Source: Chitinophagales bacterium
GTDB taxonomy: Bacteria > Bacteroidota > Bacteroidia > Chitinophagales > Chitinophagaceae
Direction of reading: 5' to 3'
Assembly (NCBI GenBank): GCA_020636505.1
Contig: JACJXR010000001.1
Coordinates: 558,001-622,000 of the forward strand
Length of the DNA stretch: 64,000 nt
A program made the translations under genes and the position numbers. Positions 1 to 9,104 of the stretch are shown one piece after another (position 1 is the stretch's first letter; each line of letters begins with the position of its first letter). The notes below the pieces were generated by a model. It was not told the origin of the DNA, did no database searches, and saw only the letters and a program-made list of their open reading frames with translations.

Positions 1-51
1 CCTGATTCATACCAAATACTTTGTGTTACAATTAATGGTCGAACGGTGCTT

Positions 52-792
52 TTATTTTGCACCGAACACTTTTCTCAGTAGGTCTGTAACCCTTGCCGAA
101 GGGTTTTGCCTTATTTTGTTTTCTTCTTGTTCCACTGTTACAAACAGGCCCGAAAGTGCTTTTTCGGTTACATATGCCGTAAGGTCGGGATTTACCTTGC
201 TTACAAATGGCATTTGATTATATAGCCTGAATACTTCTGCCCAATATTTTGTGGCATCTACTTTTCTGAGGGAGTTTTCGATCACCGGTCTGAATGCATT
301 GGTCAGTTGAGCGGTGGTTTTACCTTTCAAGTACCTTGTGGCCGCTCCGTTACCGCCTTGCAAAATGCCCAAACCGTCTTGGATGGTCATCGCCTTGATG
401 GCGTTGATGAATATCGGTGCCGCTTGTGCCGCAGCATCCTCCGCAGCCCGGTTCATGGCAAGTATGGCTTTGTCCACCTCGCCGCCAAGCCCTACGGAAC
501 GTAATGCTCTTTCCACCTTCTGTGCTTCGGGTGGCATCAATATTTTTATCAGCTGATTGCCGAAATAACCGTTTATGGTATGTAATTGGTTTCCTGCATT
601 TTTGGAACCTATCTCCAAAGCCTGCTTAAGGCCGGATATTATTTCAGAGTTGGATAAGCTACCGACATTGCCACTTGTACCACCTTTAATGATACCATCG
701 GCCTTCTTCCAAAGGTCACCGAAAGACTGTGCCCTTACCTGCTCGGTAAACGGAATGGTTAATACTGCACCTAAGAGGAATAATCTTTTCAT
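52..792 (-). CDS. DUF4197 family exported protein
   Basis: This 246-residue protein starts with a cleavable signal peptide (MKRLFLLGAVLTIPF, cleavage near RAQS), so it should be periplasmic or outer-membrane facing. The rest matches the DUF4197 family as I know it: an ALEIGSKNA segment, a PEAQKVERALR segment near residue 90, MNRAAEDAA near 112, and AMTIQDGLGILQGG followed by ATRYLKGKT near 135-160. No catalytic residues are evident and the family has no established function. It lies 38 bases downstream of the TonB receptor gene on the same strand and may be co-transcribed with it. The 51 bases beyond its stop show no gene or clear terminator. Confidence 0.88.
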   Translation of the reverse strand: MKRLFLLGAVLTIPFTEQVRAQSFGDLWKKADGIIKGGTSGNVGSLSNSEIISGLKQALEIGSKNAGNQLHTINGYFGNQLIKILMPPEAQKVERALRSVGLGGEVDKAILAMNRAAEDAAAQAAPIFINAIKAMTIQDGLGILQGGNGAATRYLKGKTTAQLTNAFRPVIENSLRKVDATKYWAEVFRLYNQMPFVSKVNPDLTAYVTEKALSGLFVTVEQEENKIRQNPSARVTDLLRKVFGAK

Positions 793-830
793 GACGACAA
801 TTTACGACTTTTCGGTATATCCGACGCGTA

Positions 831-3344
831 TTACATGCCGCCACCGCCGCCGCCATCACCACCGTCACCGCCATCTCTTATCAGGTCGCGGTCTTTGTTG
901 GTTTCAGGTTTTTGCTCTTCTGATTGTCCTTTTTTACCTCTTTTGCGGGAGCTGCCGGCCTTCTTATCATTACTGCCAAAGCGATAGGAGAATGTCAAGT
1001 TGCCGATTCGGGTTTCCATATTTCTGTAATCGGTCTGGCTGATATTGCCAAAATCGAAGTTGGTGGTATACTTTCTAGCATTGAAAATATCAGAAACATT
1101 TAACACAATGTTGCCCTTGCCCTCCCAGAAGTTCTTGCGTATAGCCACATCCAGCCACATGGCCTCGCTCCTGATACCCTGTGCCACCACTTTGGGGCTT
1201 TGGTAGTTGTAGTTGAATTGCAAAGAGAACTCTTTAGGCAATCTGACACTGGTATTCACCTTCGCAAACCAACCGAAGCCACTGTTGTCCAAAGTAGGGT
1301 CTACATTGGCGCCGATTATCTTGTTTTGGAAGAAGTTGGTACTGATGTTGGCATCCCATACACGGTTTACCAATTGTATCTGTCCTGTTATCTCAAGTCC
1401 GTAAGTTATACCCGCATTCAGGTTACGCCTTTGCGTAAAGGACGTACCGTCACCGTACAGTATCTTGTAATTGGTAATCAGGTTTTGCGTGTACTGATAG
1501 TAAGTGCTGATGAGCAAGTTGTGCCCCTTCTCATGCAGCTTGTTATAGCTCACCTCAAAGTTGTGTACAAACTCCGGTATCAAGTTAGGGTTACCTACGC
1601 TGGTATCCTGCGCATTGGAAAGGTCCACATATGGCAGCAAATGCCAAAAACGCGGACGGTCGGTACGTCTGGTATAACTCAGATAAACGCTTTGGTTCTT
1701 AGGTAATTCATAAGACAAAAATGCAGAAGGGAAAAGGTTCAAGAAATCGCTGGTGTACACTCGCCCCTGTACTTGAGACGATGTACCCTTATACTTCACA
1801 TACTCCATACGCAACCCTGCTTGGTATCTGAACTTGCCTATCTTATCGCCCCAACTGGTGTATGCGGCATATATATGTTGCGTGTAGTCATACCCGTTTA
1901 GCAACACACTGTCTATTTGCTTAGGCTTACCGGGCGAGTCCACATAAGGTGTATTGCCGCTCTTCAGCCAAAACAATTGGCTCTTGGCGCCCATCTCAAA
2001 CTTACCGTTCTTGGTAAAGTGATTGGCAGAATAGTCTATCTGCGAGTTTGAGCTGTTGTTGGTGCTTGTACCCGGAGCTTCTTGTATCACAGGAGGTGCG
2101 GTAAGCTCGTCGTTGGCGTTGTATTGGAAAGTGCGATACTCTTGCTCTCTTGTTTGCCAAGACCTTACATAGGTTGTATTGGCACTCAATTCACCTTCTC
2201 GCTTTTTAAGCTTTCTCTTATAATTCAATGATGTTGACGATGAATAAGGGAACCCACCCCAAACAAAATAACGCTCACGTCTGTACTGTAGATCGCTACC
2301 ATCGGGGTACGACCTGAAATCCGAAACACCATTGCCACCCCAACGCATCTTGTTCAGGTTTTGCGTTAGCATGATGCTGTTGTTCGTATCTATGTTATAC
2401 TCCGCACCTATCGAGTTGAAGTAGCCGTTGAATATGCGCACATTCTTCTCGACACTGTTGGTGTATCCATCGTTAAAGTTGTTCTCAATGGTGGTGTTAT
2501 ATGTATTGTACCTTCTGTTGGTTCTGAAGTTGCTGTTTAGAAATATGTTCCACTTACGGTTTTTCATGTTCAGGCCAAGCCCCCCGTTGTATTTGTCTTG
2601 TGTACCCACGCCCACTCTAAAGTTTCCGTTCAGGCCGAACTTCTTTTCTTTTTTGGTGATGATGTTGATGATACCCGTCATACCTGTGGCATCATACCTT
2701 GCTGATGGGTTGGTTATCACCTCCACCTGATCGACACTCGATGCAGGCAAGCTCTGCAATGCCGAAGCTTCATCTCCTCCCAACAATGTGGCCGGCTTAC
2801 CGTCTATCAAAATGGTTACGCCTGCTTTTCCTCTCAGGCTTACGCTACCATCCACATCCACTGAAACCGACGGTATGTTTTGCAGAACATCAGACACACT
2901 TCCTCCCGAAGAGGTTATGTTGCGCTCCACATTGAACACCCTCTTGTCGATACCTATTTCCATCATGGGCCGGTTGTCGGTTATTTTCACCTCCTGCAAT
3001 GTTTGCGAAGTTGTTTCAACCGTTATTTTGCCCATTGTAAACTTGGGATTGTCTTGTGTAATGGTAATGCCTTTTTTGGTAACCGTGTTCACACCTATGC
3101 CGCTTATCCTCAACAAGAATGTACCGTATTGTACAGGAGTGATCTCAAATACACCGTTGTCGTCGGTGATGGCGCCGTTCACTACTGTGGAGTCCGTACG
3201 CATCAACGTTACCGTTGCATATGGTATAGGAGTGTTCTTCTTGTCCACCACCTTGCCCGAAACAGCGGTATTATCCTCAAGCGCGAAAGCCGCTTGTTGA
3301 AGAAAAAGCAGTAATAATAAAGAGGATAATATCTTGTTCAGCAC
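831..3344 (-). CDS. TonB-dependent receptor, OMP_b-brl_3 type
   Basis: Outer-membrane transporter of 837 residues that would import a ligand using TonB energy. A signal peptide (LSSLLLLLFLQQAAFA) is followed by a carboxypeptidase-regulatory-like domain (about 25-105, VSGKVVDKKNTPIPYATV), a plug domain (about 120-235, with VSLRGKAGVTILIDGKPA and NPSARYDATGMTGIINIIT), then a long beta-barrel ending near LTFSYRFGS. After the last strand comes a tail of about 45 residues, first basic (SSRKRGKKGQ), then nearly pure glycine. The start codon is GTG, preceded by a promoter-like box inside a perfect palindrome. The substrate cannot be inferred: no SusD partner is present and the only close neighbour is a DUF4197 gene downstream. 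Confidence 0.9.
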   Translation of the reverse strand: MLNKILSSLLLLLFLQQAAFALEDNTAVSGKVVDKKNTPIPYATVTLMRTDSTVVNGAITDDNGVFEITPVQYGTFLLRISGIGVNTVTKKGITITQDNPKFTMGKITVETTSQTLQEVKITDNRPMMEIGIDKRVFNVERNITSSGGSVSDVLQNIPSVSVDVDGSVSLRGKAGVTILIDGKPATLLGGDEASALQSLPASSVDQVEVITNPSARYDATGMTGIINIITKKEKKFGLNGNFRVGVGTQDKYNGGLGLNMKNRKWNIFLNSNFRTNRRYNTYNTTIENNFNDGYTNSVEKNVRIFNGYFNSIGAEYNIDTNNSIMLTQNLNKMRWGGNGVSDFRSYPDGSDLQYRRERYFVWGGFPYSSSTSLNYKRKLKKREGELSANTTYVRSWQTREQEYRTFQYNANDELTAPPVIQEAPGTSTNNSSNSQIDYSANHFTKNGKFEMGAKSQLFWLKSGNTPYVDSPGKPKQIDSVLLNGYDYTQHIYAAYTSWGDKIGKFRYQAGLRMEYVKYKGTSSQVQGRVYTSDFLNLFPSAFLSYELPKNQSVYLSYTRRTDRPRFWHLLPYVDLSNAQDTSVGNPNLIPEFVHNFEVSYNKLHEKGHNLLISTYYQYTQNLITNYKILYGDGTSFTQRRNLNAGITYGLEITGQIQLVNRVWDANISTNFFQNKIIGANVDPTLDNSGFGWFAKVNTSVRLPKEFSLQFNYNYQSPKVVAQGIRSEAMWLDVAIRKNFWEGKGNIVLNVSDIFNARKYTTNFDFGNISQTDYRNMETRIGNLTFSYRFGSNDKKAGSSRKRGKKGQSEEQKPETNKDRDLIRDGGDGGDGGGGGGM

Positions 3345-3376
3345 CGGTGTATTATTTAAGCGTTACCTTTTACCAA

Positions 3377-3402
3377 GCCACAAATGTATGAACATTTGTG
3401 GC
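3377..3402 (-). promoter_or_regulatory. Palindromic operator-like site over a -7 box
   Basis: A perfect 10-base inverted repeat (GCCACAAATG, 6-base loop, CATTTGTGGC) lies 33 bases upstream of the TonB receptor start. Read on the minus strand, the arm nearest the gene contains TACATTTG, an exact match to the Bacteroidota -7 consensus TAnnTTTG. A repressor on the palindrome would block the promoter; alternatively the repeat is a leader hairpin. The rest of the 285-base gap from 3345 to 3629 shows nothing recognisable. Confidence 0.5.
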
Positions 3403-3629
3403 ATCACATTACATTGAATATGACTATACTAGACTAAAGACAGTTAATATAGGTTTAATGGCGGGGACACATTTTTTAAACAAACCCTATCTACCTTGCA
3501 GTCGATACATTAACGATATACATCTACAAGCCATGGTAACCTTCATAAAAGAACGTCTGAAAAGCATCCTGATAGTGATCTTGAGGGAGGTTTTCTATAA
3601 AAAGGAGACAAAACACAGCATAAGAGGTG

Positions 3630-4691
3630 CTAAACAACCCCGCCCTCAGATGTAGGATCTGCATTCTCCTCAGTTTTGGCGTTTATCTCGCGGATAACTG
3701 CATCCAAATTGTGCGCAGCTTCTGTTACACCATCCAATATTTCCTTGTTCATCGGGTCTCCGGGCTCTTCTGTGTTGAACAGCTGTATCAATCCCAATAT
3801 GGAGGCCACAGGGGCACGGACCTTATGCGACTGTATCCAAGCTATATCTTTCAATTGCTGGTTTTGTTGCTGAATTTTATGTAGGTACTCTCGCTGTTCC
3901 GTCACATCTTGTATGGTTCCCTTTACTTCCGATATGGCTCCCTCCGGTGATAAGATAACCTGACCCACCACCAAAAGGTGCTTTACCTCACCACCATTAA
4001 CATATATTCTGCAATAGAAATTCGGGAAGAACTTCTTGATGAATATGGTGTCTATCACTCTTTCCAGGTACTTCACATCTTCTGTGTGTATTATGTGCGA
4101 CAGCAAATCATAATTGAGTTTACGGTCCGAAGGAATTTCAAGGATATCCAATACAGCATCAGAATAGGTTACTTGCTCGCCTTTCACATCCCACTTGATG
4201 TAGCCTATTTTGGCAAGCACCTCAGCTTCTTGCAACTGTTCGTTCTTCAGCTTCAACTCCTCTTCTATCTTAATGCGGGATTGTATCTCAGCCTCCAACT
4301 CATGACCTGAACGAAGGCTGAATGCCGCAGGAGTATATTTGATAACATATACCACGGTCAACCAACTGAGTATGCCGGTAATGAACTTCAACAATGCACT
4401 GAACCTATACACCGGCACCCAGAACATTATGGCATCCACCAAAAATGTGGCACCACAGAAAAGAATGAACAATGCGAAAAGAAAGTAAAGACTGTTGAAC
4501 CTTGTGAAACGTCCTTTTTTGATGGTGTAGACAATAATGAAAAGCGGAATGATGAAGTATGCAGACCATACGAGCAGGTCGCTGATGATGTAGAACCAGC
4601 CGTGGAAGGTAGTCCAACTGCCACTCTGCCAAAACGAGCGGAAATCGTCGTACTCAAACAGGTTTTTAAAGAAGTCTATCACCTCTCCCAT
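3630..4691 (-). CDS. ETR1-like membrane PAS sensor with DHp-like helix but no ATPase domain
   Basis: This 353-residue membrane protein begins with about three transmembrane helices that closely follow the ethylene-binding domain of plant ETR1: ISDLLVWSAYFIIPL (Asp38 matching ETR1 Asp25), then LFCGATF. A short coiled coil (about 130-155) leads to a PAS domain (about 160-270, ending VKGTIQDVTEQREY) and then a helix SHKVRAPVASILGLIQLF that resembles the phospho-acceptor helix of histidine kinases. The protein ends about 50 residues later, with no N, G1 or G2 boxes, so there is no kinase ATPase domain. The ETR1 copper ligand Cys65 is kept (Cys79) but His69 is replaced by Phe83. It probably works as a signal scaffold or a phosphotransfer partner for a separate kinase. 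This is inference. Confidence 0.75.
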   Translation of the reverse strand: MGEVIDFFKNLFEYDDFRSFWQSGSWTTFHGWFYIISDLLVWSAYFIIPLFIIVYTIKKGRFTRFNSLYFLFALFILFCGATFLVDAIMFWVPVYRFSALLKFITGILSWLTVVYVIKYTPAAFSLRSGHELEAEIQSRIKIEEELKLKNEQLQEAEVLAKIGYIKWDVKGEQVTYSDAVLDILEIPSDRKLNYDLLSHIIHTEDVKYLERVIDTIFIKKFFPNFYCRIYVNGGEVKHLLVVGQVILSPEGAISEVKGTIQDVTEQREYLHKIQQQNQQLKDIAWIQSHKVRAPVASILGLIQLFNTEEPGDPMNKEILDGVTEAAHNLDAVIREINAKTEENADPTSEGGVV

Positions 4692-4785
4692 AATAGGCTT
4701 TGCTCAAAAAATACACCTCACCTATGTACGGTGTGTTTTTTATGTTTTGTTTCGGTTTAAAAAAATATTGTCTAACAAACGAAGA

Positions 4786-4822
4786 TAAAATAATATTAAA
4801 GCGACCTGTAAAGTATGGTCGC
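4786..4822 (-). terminator. Probable feoB terminator
   Basis: GCGACC (4801-4806) pairs with GGTCGC (4817-4822) around a 10-base loop. On the minus strand the stem is followed by a T/A-rich run (TTTAATATTATTTT), 28 bases beyond the feoB stop. The stem is short, so confidence is moderate. Confidence 0.5.
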
Positions 4823-4849
4823 CGTTAACTATTCGTTAGGAAGGCTTAT

Positions 4850-6964
4850 TTAGCTAAACAATTGATATACAATAAACGAGCACAGATACGCTATACCAAG
4901 CATATATCCGAACTGTATGGCGGGATATTTCCAGCTGCGTGTTTCGCGCTTTACAATGGCAAGTGTACTCATACACTGCATGGCGAATACGTAGAATATC
5001 AGCAGTGATAAACCGGAAGGTAAAGTATACACCGGTGTTCCATCCGCTCTTTTTGCGGCTCTCATTTTTTCTCTTACCGTCTCGGTTGTTTCATCGCTGC
5101 CCACACTGTACAACGTTGCCATCGTACCTACAAAAACTTCTCTTGCCGCAAATGATGTGATGATGGCTATACCTATTTTCCAATCGTAACCGAGTGGCCT
5201 TATCACAGGCTCAATGGCATGACCCATGATACCTGCGAATGAGTTTTCAAGCCTTTCGCTTTGCAACTGCTTATTCAACTCTTTTGTATCGTTGGGGTGT
5301 TGCACTTTCAGTTGTTCATACTTTGCCGTAACAGCATCCATCCTTCCCGGCGGGCCGAAACTTGCCAATGCCCACAATACAAGAGATATGATCATGATGA
5401 CCTTACCCGCATCCATGACGAATATCTTGGCCTTTTCTATCATTGTGGTGAACACGTTGTTCCATCTTGGAGCACGGTATATCGGCAATTCCATGAGGAA
5501 GTAGGTGCGCTCCTTAATCTTGATGACCATACTCATGACCTTGGCCACAAGCAGTGCCATTACAAAGCCAAGCAAGTAAAGCCCCATCAATACAAGCCCT
5601 TGCAGATTGAATATGCCCAAGGTTTTATTGGGAATGACCAAGCCGATGAGAATGGTATAAACCGGCAAGCGCGCAGAACAGCTCATGAGCGGAGTTACCA
5701 TTATAGTTATCAAACGCTCTTTTCTGTTTTGTATAGTACGTGCTGCCATAACAGCAGGCACTGCACATGCCATACCACTGATGAGCGGCATTACGGAACG
5801 TCCGTTCAGCCCTGCACTACGCATGAGCCTGTCCGATAAGAAACTGATACGTGCCATATACCCGGTGTCTTCCAAAACTGTGATGAATCCAAAGAGTATC
5901 ATTATCTGCGGAATGAAAATGGCTATACCACTTACCCCCGCCAATACACCGTTTATCAAAAGGTCTTTCACAAATCCCTGTGGCATCACATCGCTCAACC
6001 ATGTGCTCACAAAACCAAAAGCCGACTCCACCCAGTCCATCGGGTATGCCGCCAACCAGAATATGCTTTGGAACATCAGGAACAATACGACCAACAAAAC
6101 AAGGTTGCCCCAAACAGGATGCAGCAACATTTTGTCCAACTTATCACTAAATGCGGCACGCTTCAATGGACTGACAACGGCCACACACTTGTTCATGATG
6201 TCGTCTATCTTTTTGTAGCGAGCCATCACCTCATCCGCCTGAACCTTAGCCTTATGAAAATCAGCCTCGCTTGTCAGTGCGGTTACTCGTATACGTTCTG
6301 CCGCATTTAGGAAAGAAAGCTCCATGTAATTACAAGCGATATGCAGTGCCGAATATGAATTGTTGGCATTACACACATTCTTCACTTCGTCTATCCAGTC
6401 ACCTACAAGAGAAGTCGTGTCTAAAAATGCTTTGCGCCCTAGCTTATCGATGTTTTGGTATGCTTCAGTAATCACCTTTTTCAATGTGGTGATGCCTTTG
6501 TTCCTACGAGGATTAATCTTCACTACCGGCACGCCCATCATTCGCTCCAGCTCCTCCACATCCACGGTTATTCCTTTCTTTCGTGCAATGTCGTTCATGC
6601 TGAGTGCTATGACAACCGGCAAACCTAGATCCATTATTTGAGAGCAGAACAAAAGGTTGCGCTTCAGGTTGGCGGCATCGGCTATCACCACCACCATGTC
6701 GGGTCTGTCGGAATTGTTTCTGTCCAACAACACCTCATAGGTCACTTGTTCGTCGGCGCTTTTGGGGTAGAGGCTGTATGTACCGGGCAAGTCTAAGATG
6801 TTAGCCTTCAGCCCATTATGCAAAGTACTAAGGCCCGTCTTCTTATCAACCGTCACTCCGGGAAAGTTCCCTACTTTCTGATTTAGCCCCGTGAGATTAT
6901 TGAAAAGTGAACTTTTACCACTATTAGGGTTACCAACCAGCGCTATTGTAAACGTACCTCGCAT
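4850..6964 (-). CDS. feoB: Ferrous iron transporter B (FeoB)
   Basis: Inner-membrane Fe(II) uptake protein of 704 residues. The N-terminal G domain shows G1 (GNPNSGKSS, residues 11-19), the switch-I segment KVGNFPGVTVD, and G3 (DLPGTYSL). The G4 region reads ALSMNDIARKKG, with serine where the family usually has the asparagine of NxxD. The membrane part carries both conserved cysteine-containing gate segments, GMACAVPAVMAARTIQNRKE and TPLMSCSARLPVY, and its length is normal. No feoA lies next to it on either side, and this FeoB has no fused FeoA domain. An exact TAAATTTG box ends 11 bases upstream of the ATG. Function is secure; the effect of the G4 change is not. Confidence 0.96.
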   Translation of the reverse strand: MRGTFTIALVGNPNSGKSSLFNNLTGLNQKVGNFPGVTVDKKTGLSTLHNGLKANILDLPGTYSLYPKSADEQVTYEVLLDRNNSDRPDMVVVIADAANLKRNLLFCSQIMDLGLPVVIALSMNDIARKKGITVDVEELERMMGVPVVKINPRRNKGITTLKKVITEAYQNIDKLGRKAFLDTTSLVGDWIDEVKNVCNANNSYSALHIACNYMELSFLNAAERIRVTALTSEADFHKAKVQADEVMARYKKIDDIMNKCVAVVSPLKRAAFSDKLDKMLLHPVWGNLVLLVVLFLMFQSIFWLAAYPMDWVESAFGFVSTWLSDVMPQGFVKDLLINGVLAGVSGIAIFIPQIMILFGFITVLEDTGYMARISFLSDRLMRSAGLNGRSVMPLISGMACAVPAVMAARTIQNRKERLITIMVTPLMSCSARLPVYTILIGLVIPNKTLGIFNLQGLVLMGLYLLGFVMALLVAKVMSMVIKIKERTYFLMELPIYRAPRWNNVFTTMIEKAKIFVMDAGKVIMIISLVLWALASFGPPGRMDAVTAKYEQLKVQHPNDTKELNKQLQSERLENSFAGIMGHAIEPVIRPLGYDWKIGIAIITSFAAREVFVGTMATLYSVGSDETTETVREKMRAAKRADGTPVYTLPSGLSLLIFYVFAMQCMSTLAIVKRETRSWKYPAIQFGYMLGIAYLCSFIVYQLFS

Positions 6965-6975
6965 GAATCAAAGCG

Positions 6976-6983
6976 CAAATTTA
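6976..6983 (-). promoter_or_regulatory. -7 promoter box of feoB
   Basis: TAAATTTG on the minus strand matches the Bacteroidota -7 consensus TAnnTTTG exactly, 11 bases before the feoB ATG, which implies a very short leader. No convincing -33 TTG was found at the usual spacing. Confidence 0.45.
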
Positions 6984-7061
6984 CCAATATATATGTAGGA
7001 TTGCAGTCGGAAAGCTCCGTATGCCTATATTTTTACCGATTATGTAAATAAGGGAAATTTA

Positions 7062-8984
7062 TCAGCGTACCAGCGTCACATTGCCATATATGCGCTGTAC
7101 TTGTTTCTTGTCTTTGGCTCTGTACTCCACAACATACATATATGTACCCAAGTCGGCCCAATAGTAATTATCTCTGCCTGTCCATCCTATGTTGATGTCT
7201 TTGGACTCGAAAAGCAGGTTGCCCCAACGGTTGTATACCTTCATATGAAACTCGTCCACCGGGCATTTGACGATCGGTTTGAAAACGCTGTTCTCCGTTC
7301 CACTGAGTGGTGAAAAGGCATTCGGGAAAACTATGCAGTCGTCGCAAGAGGTGTGATATACGGTTATCGAATCGATATAAGAACCACAATCGTTGTGCAT
7401 GGCCAACTTGTACAGCCCTTCTCTATCCGGTAAGATGCAACAGCTATTGGAGCCGGTATTCCATTTGTAATCCACTCCTTCTCTGAACTCACCGATCATC
7501 TTAATGTCGTTCTCGCACATAACCACCTTATCTCCCAGTGTTTCATGAGGGGTGTAAGTAATACTGATGTTCACAGGCACTTTCTCACTTTCGCACTTGC
7601 CGATGGTTTGTGTGATGTATAAACTGTAAGAACCCGGTTCACGTGTGATGATAGGGGGTTGGAAGTTCACTCCGATGTGCCCGAGTGAATGGGTATACCA
7701 GTTTATATTACTGCCCTGCACCATGATGGTCGGGTTCATGGAAAACTGGCAGATAGTCGTGTCTACAGCAATTGGTTCCGGGGTTGGGGGCTGAATGTAT
7801 ACGTGAACCGTGTCCGTTTGCGTTCCGCAAACGTCATTTACAGTGAGTATATAGATACCTGAAGTATTGACGGTGATCTTTTCGGTATTGGCACCTGTGT
7901 TCCATGTATATGATGTGGCACCGGGATAGCCGGGGTCTATCTCTATAGGTTGGTTGTCACAGTTCACCAACTCATTCCCAAGGTTCAATTCAGGAGCAGG
8001 ATGATATTTTATGACGTAGGTATCTACAAATACTTTGCACGAAGCCTGAGATATACACCAGTATGTTCCCGAATCCTTTATTTGTATCTGCTTGCCGGTC
8101 TCACCGTTGTTCCATTTGTATTCTCCCAAATCCGCGGCACTGTTTGCTTGTATAGGCAACTGGTTCTTGTTACAGTAGGTTATTTCCTTGTAGCTGGTGA
8201 AGGTGTCTTTGTTGTCTATTTTAACCACCGATATATCGTCGATGTACACATAGTTTCTGTAATTGTCTGCAGGGTTGGGTATTACCGGTACTATCGGCTG
8301 AAATGTTGGAGCGCTACCGTTGTCAAACCATCCCAATGTCAGCCATTCTTCTCCTCCTGTGGCAGTGTATATGCCTGTAATCTTGGTCCAACCGGTGGTG
8401 TCTGTAAGGAAATTACCACCATTGTTGTAAATACTGTACGGCAGATTCATGCTGAAAGCCGCCACATCGGTCTGTTGATTGCCTGAGAAGTTGATGCCTA
8501 TCTTATTGATACCCACAAAGTTGAATGTGGCATTGGCGATGGCCGAATTGACAAAAAAGGTCACACAGTACCTTTCTCCCACTGCAAGCGGCTGCAACAG
8601 CTTGCATTGCAAATACTCCGACCATAAGGTTTTCATATTGCCGCCTTGCAGCTCGCCCTGCCAAGCTATGATGCCGATGTAGCCGTTTCCGTTGCGTGGA
8701 GACTGATTTCCAAAGGCATTCTGCGGCACATGCACATAACTCGACGATGAAGCACAAGTGTTGAAATAGTCGGGAGAACCGTTTTTTAAAGGAGAAACCC
8801 AGCCTTGAACCGTGGGAAAGTTAGTGTAGCCGGGAGAGTAGCTCACTCCGGATAAAGATGTCGGACAGTTGTTGTATTGCTCAAAAGAAGGGTTGGGCAC
8901 TAAGTTGGGACTTTGCGCCGAGCATGGTGAAACTATAAACATCGCTACCAATAGCGGTATTATATTTCGTATGTATTGATACAT
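7062..8984 (-). CDS. T9SS cargo with gliding-motility-associated C-terminal (CHU_C) domain
   Basis: Secreted or surface protein. I start it at the ATG of MYQYIRNIIPLLVAMF because this gives a standard signal peptide ending at CSAQ; an upstream in-frame GTG at 9011 would add nine residues. The N-terminal third (NLVPNPSFEQYNNCP onward) resembles the carbohydrate-binding or gliding-type modules common in T9SS proteins. The middle has repeated Ig-like or PKD-like units with the pattern WNTGANTEKITV / YKWNTGSNS. The C-terminal 85 residues are a CHU_C type B sorting domain (CIVFPNAFSPL, KVYNRWGNLLFES, ending YGNVTLVR). The domain marks export through the T9SS to the cell surface. The ligand or substrate is unknown, and no catalytic motif is visible. 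Confidence 0.87.
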   Translation of the reverse strand: MYQYIRNIIPLLVAMFIVSPCSAQSPNLVPNPSFEQYNNCPTSLSGVSYSPGYTNFPTVQGWVSPLKNGSPDYFNTCASSSSYVHVPQNAFGNQSPRNGNGYIGIIAWQGELQGGNMKTLWSEYLQCKLLQPLAVGERYCVTFFVNSAIANATFNFVGINKIGINFSGNQQTDVAAFSMNLPYSIYNNGGNFLTDTTGWTKITGIYTATGGEEWLTLGWFDNGSAPTFQPIVPVIPNPADNYRNYVYIDDISVVKIDNKDTFTSYKEITYCNKNQLPIQANSAADLGEYKWNNGETGKQIQIKDSGTYWCISQASCKVFVDTYVIKYHPAPELNLGNELVNCDNQPIEIDPGYPGATSYTWNTGANTEKITVNTSGIYILTVNDVCGTQTDTVHVYIQPPTPEPIAVDTTICQFSMNPTIMVQGSNINWYTHSLGHIGVNFQPPIITREPGSYSLYITQTIGKCESEKVPVNISITYTPHETLGDKVVMCENDIKMIGEFREGVDYKWNTGSNSCCILPDREGLYKLAMHNDCGSYIDSITVYHTSCDDCIVFPNAFSPLSGTENSVFKPIVKCPVDEFHMKVYNRWGNLLFESKDINIGWTGRDNYYWADLGTYMYVVEYRAKDKKQVQRIYGNVTLVR

Positions 8985-9092
8985 AAAACGGATCCGTGTG
9001 TTGAAAGACACTGAATTTTAAGAAAGTGTTGGCATTTCGTACATGTTTTTTGAGCTCCGATAAACTATTGGTTAATATGAACCAAGCTTCAT

Positions 9093-9100
9093 TAGATTTG
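9093..9100 (+). promoter_or_regulatory. -7 promoter box of the lipocalin gene
   Basis: TAGATTTG is an exact TAnnTTTG match, four bases before the first ATG (9105) and ten before the second (9111). Transcription would start at about either ATG, so the message may be leaderless. Confidence 0.4.
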
Positions 9101-9104
9101 TTTT

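Noticed and set aside
3398..3655. An 85-codon frame in the gap upstream of the TonB receptor gene
   Set aside because: It overlaps the end of the PAS sensor gene and the palindrome, has no start signal and looks random.
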